From Chloroflexota bacterium (GTDB lineage Bacteria; Chloroflexota; Chloroflexia; Chloroflexales; Roseiflexaceae), in NCBI GenBank assembly GCA_013388755.1, contig JACAEQ010000111.1:1-49379 (forward strand): 49,379 nt of DNA. Reading direction: 5' to 3'. Positions 1-6,773 of this stretch are shown in pieces. Under the pieces are notes generated by a model. It did not search any database. It was not told the DNA's origin and saw only the letters and a list, made by a program, of their open reading frames with translations. The position numbers were made by a program, and so were the translations under genes. Each line of letters opens with the position of its first letter. Position 1 is the first letter of the stretch.

Positions 1-422
1 CCCTGTCATGCAATTGGTTCCAGAACCCTGGCCGAAAAGTCTTGACACGCCCACGGAATGTCAAACCGAATCGCGACCGCATCAGGACGCGGTCGTATAA
101 AAACTCTACCCTTGAGAGACCCCAGCCCGCCCCTGCTGGGGGCGGGAGACCGGCTTCTCTCTCAGCGGGGGGAGTTGGGGGTGTATCGCGCCTTATTTGC
201 AAGGTACTGGATCTAGACGCGATTATAGCATGTAGCCGGCCAATCCGGTGGTGGGCCAGACGACACGCGCCACCGCGCACGATATCGCGCCCACTCGCTG
301 CGCGCTTCGCTCAGGGCTGGTACACTGCGCCGTGGCAACAGGAAACCTCGCGGGTCGCCGGGAGCCGCGAGGTCCGGTCCGTCGTGTGCGCCGGTGGGCC
401 AGGAGTGGAGAACAGGAGGGGC
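1..422. other. Gene-free left edge with hairpins
   Basis: I see no convincing gene here; apparent frames are GC-rich noise. It holds a short inverted pair TTGACA (42-47) and TGTCAA (59-64), and a 7-bp hairpin CGACCGC (74-80) / GCGGTCG (89-95) followed by TATAAAAA, possibly the end of a transcript entering from the left. A family B repeat occupies about 118-217. The rest (about 220-422) shows nothing recognisable. Confidence 0.5.
118..217 (+). repeat. Dispersed repeat family B, degenerate copy 1
   Basis: A G/C-rich element whose right end (CGCCTTATTTG, AAGGTACTGG, TCTAGA at about 188-217) matches the right end of the copy at 4675-4811. Its left half has a different G-run arrangement, so it is an old or rearranged copy. 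No coding capacity. Confidence 0.55.
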
Positions 423-680
423 CTAAATCAACAACCCCAGCGCCAGGAGAAAGACCAGTATCGTGATCTGTGTGCAGCGTAGACCGTCGAGTTGTACCGC
501 GCGCCAGAATTCCTCGCGCCCAAGCCACCACCAGACGCGTGACAGGTTCTGCTTCAGATGCGGGCCGCGTAGCGCCGCCGGAGCTTCGATACGCGCCAGA
601 CGCAACAACCGGCGTGTGTGAATGCCGATCATGGCGCCCCATAGGCTGACGACGACAATCTGCACAATCAGCTCAACCAT
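423..680 (-). CDS. Small two-helix membrane protein, unknown function
   Basis: An 85-residue protein that I do not recognise. The ATG at 680 was chosen because GGAGGAGCG sits just upstream; a longer frame reaching 911 has no ribosome site and would start inside the promoter. The N-terminus (MVELIVQIVVVSLWGAMIG) and the C-terminus (ITILVFLLALGLLI) are hydrophobic helices. They flank a basic, Trp-rich stretch with Arg-Arg-Leu-Leu-Arg-Leu and Trp-Trp-Trp-Leu. This suggests a small inner-membrane protein with a cytoplasmic basic loop. A good promoter lies about 210 bases upstream. Nothing nearby indicates a role. Confidence 0.55.
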   Translation of the reverse strand: MVELIVQIVVVSLWGAMIGIHTRRLLRLARIEAPAALRGPHLKQNLSRVWWWLGREEFWRAVQLDGLRCTQITILVFLLALGLLI

Positions 681-887
681 CGCGCTCCTCCAGATACATA
701 GTAGATTTGCTGACTGAACGGAATGACCAGCGTCATTGCGTGTGGCGAGTTCTACGCTGCGCACTGCATTGATTGCATGAAATCGCGCGTCCAACTGCGG
801 GATGCCGGGCACCTCATAAGGCGGCATGTGGCGGCGGGTGGCTGGTGTTATTTGTGAAACCTGGATCGCCTTTCCCCGGCGGATTGT

Positions 888-916
888 ATTATACAGACTC
901 GTTCGCCACATGTGAA
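888..916 (-). promoter_or_regulatory. Sigma70-type promoter for the small membrane protein
   Basis: Read on the minus strand: TTCACA (916-911), a 17-bp spacer, TATAAT (893-888). The -10 is perfect and the -35 matches 5 of 6. It leaves a leader of roughly 200 bases before the ATG at 680. Confidence 0.6.
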
Positions 917-934
917 GCCCTCATGTGACATGAC

Positions 935-1100
935 TTAGAGCCTCTCCGAAGAACGGATGGTTGGATGGCATTGTGAGCGCTAGCGAAGCAATCTACCGGC
1001 GCGATAAGAGATTGCTTCAGCCACGCTGCGCTCGCTGCACGCGGTCGCTGACGCTCCGCGCAATGACAAGAGGCAGATGGTTTTTCGGATAGGCACTTAG
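935..1100 (+). mobile_element. Family A MITE-like element, copy A1
   Basis: A 166-bp element running from TTAG-AGCCTCTCCGAA to TTTTTCGGATAGGCAC-TTAG. The ends are inverted repeats (AGCCTMTCCGAA against TTCGGATAGGC) and both are bordered by TTAG, as expected of a 4-bp target duplication of YTAR type. An inner inverted pair (GCGAAGCAATCT against AGATTGCTTC) makes it strongly foldable. It has no reading frame and is presumably moved in trans. Confidence 0.75.
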
Positions 1101-1260
1101 AGCCTATCCGAACACCAGATGGTCACTGTTATTGCGAGCGCGAGCGAAGCAATCTCCTCGCACACTGCTCGATTGTTTCAGCCACGCGTCGCTCGCTGCA
1201 GGCTGGCGCTGGCACTCCGTGCAATGACAGCATGCCCATGGGTGTTCGGATAGGTACTGA
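1097..1260 (+). mobile_element. Family A MITE-like element, copy A2
   Basis: It starts at the TTAG that also ends copy A1, so the two are head-to-tail and share one target site. The left end AGCCTATCCGAACACC matches copies A3 and A4. The right end TTCGGATAGGTA-CTGA is slightly decayed. Length is about 164 bp. Confidence 0.75.
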
Positions 1261-1360
1261 GCACCGCACGGTCCCCCTTCCAACCTCGCCCCCGCTGCGG
1301 AAGGAACCGGACCCCCTCACCCAGCGGGTTGCGATGGGGGTGACGGGCTTCTTTGAAACG
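1261..1360 (-). repeat. Dispersed repeat family B, copy 2 (inverted)
   Basis: Read on the minus strand it begins TTTCAAAGAAGCCCGTCACC and runs through CAGCGGGGGCGAGGT to GTGCGGTGC. The same landmarks occur in order at 4675-4811, and the same left end occurs at 39836. It directly abuts family A copy A2. Confidence 0.55.
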
Positions 1361-1517
1361 TATCGCCGCCAAAACGCTCATCCGGCAACTACGCATGCGC
1401 CTTGCCCGGATCGCCCTGATGCGCGTTGTGTGTCGCCAGCGCGCATCACGCAACCAGTATACCGGCGATGCATTGCGGGAAGTGTTTCAATTTGGAGGCG
1501 ATCAGTTCGCAGTTTGG

Positions 1518-1547
1518 TTGTGGTCGGCTGGCATAAGGCGGTATACT
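1518..1547 (+). promoter_or_regulatory. Probable promoter of the lipoprotein peptidase gene
   Basis: TTGTGG (1518-1523), 18-bp spacer, TATACT (1542-1547), about 37 bases ahead of the ATG at 1585. GAGGCGAT precedes that ATG as ribosome-binding site. Confidence 0.45.
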
Positions 1548-1584
1548 ATCGGTTCAAGACCTGTGCGTCGCACAATGAGGCGAT

Positions 1585-3615
1585 ATGGCTGATCTGCTCT
1601 CCCGATGGCTCCACTGGCATCCTTGCCGCTCACTGCGATTCATCGCGGCGCTGGCGGTATTGACGCTGACATCCTGTACCCTGCCGCTGGCGACCTCGGC
1701 GCCGCCGGCGCCGACTCAGCCGCCTGTCACCATCCCGGCTACACCCACTGTCGCGCCTTCCGCCGTGTCGGCTGTGACCCCGACAGCGGTTGCAGCGCCA
1801 GTTGCGGAAACCTTTTCTCGTGACGACGTGGCCCGGATTGCGGCAGCAACACCCGCCGCACGCGACCAGCGCGCGCTTGTGGCTGCCTTCAACGGCGGTG
1901 ATGTTCCGGCAGTCGCTCGAACAACGCCGCTCGAAGCGCAGGTTGGCACTGTTGAGACCTTCTGGGTAGCCGACGTTTCTAGCAATACGAACTATACGCT
2001 GACTGCCCGGTTGCGCTATGCCGGGCCGATCGTGCTGATGTATGTTGATACGGCCCTCGATATTTCGCAGGACGCACTTGAGCAATCGGCGCGTGTGTTC
2101 GAAGAACGGATTTACCCGCGGAACCGCCTGCTCTTTGGTTTCGAAAACATCCCCGGGATCGACGGCGATTCGCGATTGACCGTACTGAATACCCGCATTC
2201 GCGGTGCCGGTGGCTACTTCTCTTCGGCCGACGGCGTTACTCGCGCCGTCAATCGTTTCAGCAACGAACGCGAGATGTTCGTCATTGACGCGGTCGCCTT
2301 TCCTCCCGGCAGCGATGCCTACCACGCGACCCTGGCGCACGAGTTCCAGCACATGATCCACTGGCATCGCCAGATCCGCAGCCCCACCTGGTTCAACGAA
2401 GGGCTGGCTACCCTCGCCGAAGACCTGAATGGTTTTGGCGACAATGGCGCTGCCTTGGCCTACCTGCGCGATCCGGATGTGCAACTGACGACCTGGGCGT
2501 CCGGTCGCGCGGCGCTGCGTCATTACGGTGCTTCACAACTCTTCATGCGCTATTTCTACGAGCAGTATGGCGACACAGGCATGCCGGCGGACTGGATCGC
2601 GGCTGATGCCGGCAACGACCCGCAGTGGCTGGCGCGGGTCGCCGCCCGTCAGCGCCCCGGTATCGCCGGATTCGAAGGGCTGTTTGCCGACTGGGCAGTT
2701 GCCAATGCGCTCAATGATCCATCCGTTGGTGACGGGCGTTATGCATATCGTGGCCTGCCGCGACGCACTGAGATGACGTCGCTTGACAGAGGCACAACTT
2801 CGGCAGAGGTTCGCCAGTACGGCGCCGATTATCTTGGCCCGCTCGACGGCCCGCTGACACTGCGATTTGACGGTGCCGATACCGTGCCGCTCGTTGGCGT
2901 TCTTCCCGCCCGGGGGCGGTTCGCCTGGTGGAGCAATCGTGGCGACGAGAGCGTCGCAACATTGACGCGTAGCGTCGATCTGCGCGGTGTGGCGCGCGCC
3001 ACGCTCACGTTCCGCGTCTGGCATGAACTCGAGCGCCACTACGACTACGCCTTTGTCGCCGTTTCGACCGATGGTGGCGGCGCGTGGCGCACACTTCCCG
3101 GCCTCACCACCAGCGACGACGATCCGCAAGGGCACAACCTGGGTAACGGTCTGACCGGTGTGAGCGGCGTGCCCGAGGCTGATATTGCCGATGCGCGTGG
3201 CCGCTGGATCACAGAACGTATGGATCTGACACCATTTGCCGGGCAGCAGGTGTTGCTGCGCTTCTGGATGGTCTCCGATGCTGCACTGAATGGCCCCGGT
3301 CTGCTGCTTGACGACATCCGCATCCCGGAGACCGGGTTCGCCGATGATGCCGAAGCTGGTGATGCCGGCTGGCAATCGCAGGGGTTCGTGCGTACAACCG
3401 GTATTGTGCCGCAACGCTGGATTTTGCGCCTGATACGCTTCACCGATGGCGATACGGATGTTACCGCACCTGACATTGATGCACAGGGGCGCGCCGAGGT
3501 GCGCCTCGCTGAGGGAGAACGCGCCATGCTGCTGGTCAGCGCCGTAACGCCGTTTACCACTGAACCGGCACAGTATCGGATCGAACTGGCGCAAGCAGAG
3601 GTCCTGCCGCCGTGA
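1585..3615 (+). CDS. Secreted lipoprotein zinc metallopeptidase, immune-inhibitor-A/M6-like
   Basis: 676 residues. The N-terminus is a lipoprotein signal with lipobox Leu-Thr-Ser-Cys (Cys31), then a Pro/Thr-rich linker to about residue 75. The catalytic domain carries HEFQH at 252-256 and, 16 residues on, NEGLATLAE (Glu272, Glu279), the HExxH...E arrangement of gluzincin zinc peptidases. The C-terminal half (about 430-600) is a beta-rich module with a paired 'GHNLGNGLTGVSG' / 'GPGLLLDDIRI' signature, typical of the jelly-roll domains of M6 peptidases. It is likely a surface-anchored protease acting outside the cytoplasmic membrane. The family is well supported; substrate and exact subfamily (M6 or a relative) are not. 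Confidence 0.8.
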   Translation: MADLLSRWLHWHPCRSLRFIAALAVLTLTSCTLPLATSAPPAPTQPPVTIPATPTVAPSAVSAVTPTAVAAPVAETFSRDDVARIAAATPAARDQRALVAAFNGGDVPAVARTTPLEAQVGTVETFWVADVSSNTNYTLTARLRYAGPIVLMYVDTALDISQDALEQSARVFEERIYPRNRLLFGFENIPGIDGDSRLTVLNTRIRGAGGYFSSADGVTRAVNRFSNEREMFVIDAVAFPPGSDAYHATLAHEFQHMIHWHRQIRSPTWFNEGLATLAEDLNGFGDNGAALAYLRDPDVQLTTWASGRAALRHYGASQLFMRYFYEQYGDTGMPADWIAADAGNDPQWLARVAARQRPGIAGFEGLFADWAVANALNDPSVGDGRYAYRGLPRRTEMTSLDRGTTSAEVRQYGADYLGPLDGPLTLRFDGADTVPLVGVLPARGRFAWWSNRGDESVATLTRSVDLRGVARATLTFRVWHELERHYDYAFVAVSTDGGGAWRTLPGLTTSDDDPQGHNLGNGLTGVSGVPEADIADARGRWITERMDLTPFAGQQVLLRFWMVSDAALNGPGLLLDDIRIPETGFADDAEAGDAGWQSQGFVRTTGIVPQRWILRLIRFTDGDTDVTAPDIDAQGRAEVRLAEGERAMLLVSAVTPFTTEPAQYRIELAQAEVLPP

Positions 3616-3684
3616 GCGGCCGGATGCTTCCACAGCGGCGCGACCCGTCGCCGGCCAGTTTCTGCTGCGTCACAATCGCCTGTG

Positions 3685-3703
3685 ATCGCGCATGACGCGC
3701 GAT
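3685..3703 (+). other. Short hairpin ahead of the deacetylase gene
   Basis: ATCGCGC / GCGCGAT arms (3685-3691, 3697-3703) with a 5-base loop. It lies about 10 bases before the ribosome site of the next gene and could mask it. It is short enough to be chance in GC-rich DNA. Confidence 0.3.
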
Positions 3704-3726
3704 TCAGCATAGTTGAAGAGGTTGCC

Positions 3727-4557
3727 ATGCCAGAGGAACAATTGCGGGTGCTGATCTTTGGTGCCCACCCGGACGACGCCGACTTCACCGCCGGTGGGAC
3801 CGCCGCGCTGTACGCGCGCCTGGGGCACGACGTGTTGTGTGTATCAGTAACGAATGGCGATGCCGGCCACCAGACCGAAGCGGGAGCGTACCTGGCGCGC
3901 CGCCGCCGCGCCGAGGCCGAGTCGGCTGGTCAGGTCATTGGCGTGCGCTACATCACGCTCGATAACCACGATGGCGAGTTGCTCCCGACGCTCGAGAACC
4001 GCCGCCAGCTGATTCGCCTGATCCGCCAGTTCCGTCCCGACCTGATCATGTCACCCAGGCCCAATGACTACCACCCCGATCACCGCTATACGTCGCAGTT
4101 GATCCAGGATGCCGCGTACATGGTGACGGTGCCGAATGTCTGTGCCGACACGCCGCACCTGGACGTGAACCCGGTGATCGTCTATGTTGCCGACACGTTC
4201 CAGAAACCGTACCCCTTCACACCCGATGTCGTTGTCGCCATTGATGATGTGATCGAACTCAAGTTCGATATGCTGCATGCACACACGTCGCAAATGTATG
4301 AGTGGCTCCCATACAACCAGGGTAACCTGCACGAGGTGCCGGAAGGCGATACGGAACGGCGTGACTGGCTGCGTCGCCGGCTCGATGGCCGCATGCGCCT
4401 GGATGCCGAGCGCTTCCGCAACAAACTGATCGAGCTGTACGGCGCCGATCCTGGGCGCAAGGTCGTGTATGCCGAGGCGTTCGAAGGGTGCGAGTATGGC
4501 GGGCGGCTGACGCCGGAGAATATGTACCGCCTGTTCCCGTTCTTCCCGAATCCTTAG
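3727..4557 (+). CDS. PIG-L/LmbE-family zinc deacetylase
   Basis: 276 residues from the ATG at 3727, preceded by GAAGAGG; a start 45 bases upstream lacks a ribosome site. The N-terminus has the signature AHPDD (residues 13-17) and mid-protein HPDH, which together provide the zinc ligands and catalytic base of N-acetylglucosaminyl deacetylases (PIG-L, MshB, BshB, LmbE). Members remove acetyl groups from GlcNAc-type sugars in thiol-cofactor, glycolipid or natural-product synthesis. No partner pathway gene is adjacent, so the substrate is unknown. The TAG stop lies inside the TTAG that begins repeat copy A3. Confidence 0.85.
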   Translation: MPEEQLRVLIFGAHPDDADFTAGGTAALYARLGHDVLCVSVTNGDAGHQTEAGAYLARRRRAEAESAGQVIGVRYITLDNHDGELLPTLENRRQLIRLIRQFRPDLIMSPRPNDYHPDHRYTSQLIQDAAYMVTVPNVCADTPHLDVNPVIVYVADTFQKPYPFTPDVVVAIDDVIELKFDMLHAHTSQMYEWLPYNQGNLHEVPEGDTERRDWLRRRLDGRMRLDAERFRNKLIELYGADPGRKVVYAEAFEGCEYGGRLTPENMYRLFPFFPNP

Positions 4558-4679
4558 AGCCTATCCGAACACCAGATGGTCACTGTCATTGCGAGCGCGA
4601 GCGAAGCAAGCTCCTCTCGCGCCGGCCGATTGCTTCAGCCACGCTTCGCTCGCTGCACGCTGTCGCCGGCGCTCCTCTC
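4554..4679 (+). mobile_element. Family A MITE-like element, copy A3 (right end missing)
   Basis: It begins TTAG-AGCCTATCCGAACACC with the TAG stop of the preceding gene. It runs through the inner inverted segments (GCGAGCGAAGCAAGC, GATTGCTTCAGCCACGC) but breaks off at about 4679, where family B sequence takes over. The inverted right terminus TTCGGATAGGC is absent. Confidence 0.7.
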
Positions 4680-4811
4680 AAATACGCCCGTCACCCCCAC
4701 CCCGGCCCTCCCCCCCCGGGGGAGGGTGTCCGACACCACCCCCCAGCGGGGGGAGGTCGGGTGGGGCGCTGTGCGGTGCAGAACGCCTTATTTGAAAGGT
4801 AGTGACTCTAG
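4675..4811 (+). repeat. Dispersed repeat family B, best-preserved copy
   Basis: About 135 bp with inverted ends: CTCAAATACGCCCGTC at the left, and CCTTATTTGAAAGG followed by TAGTGACTCTAGA at the right. The middle is C-run then G-run, giving a strong C8/G-rich fold. It replaces the right end of family A copy A3. The remaining stretch to 4891 shows nothing recognisable. Confidence 0.6.
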
Positions 4812-4891
4812 AGAGCAAGACATGTCCTGTCAAGGGATGGCTGACCGCCGGTTGTTGCCGGGCTGCCATTGATGCTCGACGATGTCCAGGC

Positions 4892-6400
4892 TCAACGGCC
4901 GATACTCGTGGCTGCTGATTCAGGCGGCAGCGTCACGTTCCACAACCATGCGCCCACCACGATGGCGTAATACGTCAGCAGCACCCAGAGGGGGAAGGGT
5001 GGCAGTTGTATGGCGGCCCAGGGGAGTTGGGCAAACAGGCGTGCGCCTTCGGTGAGCCAGGCCAGGAACAGGTAGGCGAGCGGCGCCAGCCATTGTCCGA
5101 GCGGTAACCAGATCATTCCGCCAAGCAGCGCCAGCGCGCCGAACAGCATCGCCGACGGCACCATCGGCAGCATCGCGACATTGGCCAGCGGGGCGATGAT
5201 CGAGAGATTCCCAAAGGCATACAGGATCAACGGCAATGCCAGGATCTGCGCGGCGAGGGTCGCGGTGAGCGCCTCGCGTGCCCAGTCGAGCCAGCCAGCG
5301 CGGAGCGGCGTGCGCACGAGCAGGGCTTCCGTTCCCTTGCCATAGGCGAAAAGCGAGGCTGTCGCCAGCGCGCTCAACTGAAAGCCCATGTCCCACAGGG
5401 TTTGCGGGTTCCAGAGTGTCATCGCCCAGCATGCTGCGAACAGTGTCGTCCAGGCATGCGCCGGGCGTTCAAGGCGTTGCCCGAGAACCACGATGCTTCC
5501 CATCACGGCTGCCCGGATGACGGTCGGCGTGGCGCCAACGAACATGGTATAGAGCCAGATCGTGACCAGAATGGCCCAGAATGCTTTGCGTCGCGCGAGT
5601 TTCATGCCGTCGGCGACACTGTACAGCGCGGCAGAAATGATGGTGATGTTCCAGCCGGAGATCACCAGGATGTGCGAGGTTCCGGTAATGCTGAAATGCT
5701 CCAGAACATCGTCAGGTATGGATGATTGCAGCCCCAGCAGAATGCCGACGGCCAGTGCCGCCTGCGGTTCAGGCAGTTCATGCAGGAGCACGCGGCGTGC
5801 CTGATCGCGCACGCCGAGCAGCGCTGCCAGTACCGGGTTGCCCTGGCCGGCCGCGATCCGCCGGGAACGTTCAGGTTTCATCAGCGTGAATATGCCGCGC
5901 CGTGCCAGATAGACCTGGTAATCGAATGCTTCCGGCCGTGCCGCAGCGCGGGGTGTGGTGAGCTTGCCGGTCAGTTCCAGCCGGTCGCCATAGGAGCGCT
6001 CCGGATAGCGCGGCAATGTGACCAGTACGAGACCTTCGGCAGGGCGCCAGATCGAGCCGCCAGCGCGTACACTGTCGGTCGCCAGCACGAGCCGCTGCCC
6101 GTCCGCGAGTCGTCGCGGGTCCTCGGTGACGATACCGCGTATGCTGACCTCGCCGCGGTCATTGAACAGGCGGATGCTCTGCGGCAGGATCGGTACGTCG
6201 GCTGCAACCAGCCGCGCTCCACCGAGGGCGGCGGCACAGCACATCAGGAGTACCAGTCGTAGCCGGGGCGAGTCGCGCAGTGCCCACGCGCCAACGCCAC
6301 AGCACGCGCCACCTCCCATGAGCCACCAGAAGGGGAGATGCAGCATGTCGGCGAGGATGATTCCTGCCATCCAGGCAATCGCCAGAACGATGAGCTTCAT
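4892..6400 (-). CDS. comEC: ComEC/Rec2-family DNA-uptake channel protein (short form)
   Basis: 502 residues, hydrophobic throughout. There are N-terminal membrane helices (about 1-60), a soluble OB-like DUF4131 region (about 75-190), then the Competence domain. That domain has the hallmark SHILVISGWNITII at about 228-245, corresponding to the 'H-L-x-x-S-G' helix of ComEC, and eight or so further helices. ComEC forms the inner-membrane channel for single-stranded DNA during natural transformation. The C-terminal metallo-beta-lactamase nuclease domain found in long ComECs is absent and is not encoded next door. A prepilin peptidase elsewhere in the window is compatible with a type IV pilus uptake system. 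The start has only a weak ribosome site. Confidence 0.82.
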   Translation of the reverse strand: MKLIVLAIAWMAGIILADMLHLPFWWLMGGGACCGVGAWALRDSPRLRLVLLMCCAAALGGARLVAADVPILPQSIRLFNDRGEVSIRGIVTEDPRRLADGQRLVLATDSVRAGGSIWRPAEGLVLVTLPRYPERSYGDRLELTGKLTTPRAAARPEAFDYQVYLARRGIFTLMKPERSRRIAAGQGNPVLAALLGVRDQARRVLLHELPEPQAALAVGILLGLQSSIPDDVLEHFSITGTSHILVISGWNITIISAALYSVADGMKLARRKAFWAILVTIWLYTMFVGATPTVIRAAVMGSIVVLGQRLERPAHAWTTLFAACWAMTLWNPQTLWDMGFQLSALATASLFAYGKGTEALLVRTPLRAGWLDWAREALTATLAAQILALPLILYAFGNLSIIAPLANVAMLPMVPSAMLFGALALLGGMIWLPLGQWLAPLAYLFLAWLTEGARLFAQLPWAAIQLPPFPLWVLLTYYAIVVGAWLWNVTLPPESAATSIGR

Positions 6401-6582
6401 GACGTGACGACTGGCACAAGGTGCACGTTCGCCATACCGGGCGCCGCGTGCAATGGTTGTTTCTACCCTCCGTACCCGATCGGTCCTACTACCCTACCGC
6501 ATAGGTAAAGAAAACGTTACGATGACGCCAGTTGATCCCTGTTCCGCTCGCTGTTGCGCTGTTTCGCGCTTCACCGGCATTC

Positions 6583-6611
6583 CCGTCAGCCGGTTTACAG
6601 TTCCATTACAG
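6583..6611 (-). promoter_or_regulatory. Possible Pho-box-like repeat between comEC and the amidase gene
   Basis: On the minus strand: CTGTAAT (6611-6605), GGAA, CTGTAAA (6600-6594), CCGG, CTGACGG (6589-6583), i.e. 7-mers with an 11-bp period. The first two match CTGTNAN well; the third is weak. The rest of the 6401-6773 gap shows only the palindrome listed separately and no clear -35/-10 pair. Confidence 0.3.
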
Positions 6612-6637
6612 CCAGCCATGTTCGTTCAGGGCATACT

Positions 6638-6655
6638 GACGCCATAATTGGCGTC
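6638..6655. promoter_or_regulatory. Perfect palindrome, possible operator of the amidase gene
   Basis: GACGCC-ATAATT-GGCGTC is an 18-bp palindrome with a -10-like CATAAT (6643-6648) at its centre, about 120 bases before the amidase start. A repressor bound here would cover the promoter. No regulator is identified. Confidence 0.35.
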
Positions 6656-6773
6656 TTGCAGGGTGGATTGTCAGGCGCTTTTCAGCCCATTATCAGCCAT
6701 CCATCAGGGGTTCCATTGCATGCCGTTCTACTATGAAGATACACAGGATACCGCTGTAGTGGGAGCGGATCAT

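Noticed and set aside
2533-3633. A 366-codon minus-strand frame inside the lipoprotein peptidase gene
   Set aside because: Shadow of the real gene; no motif or start signal.
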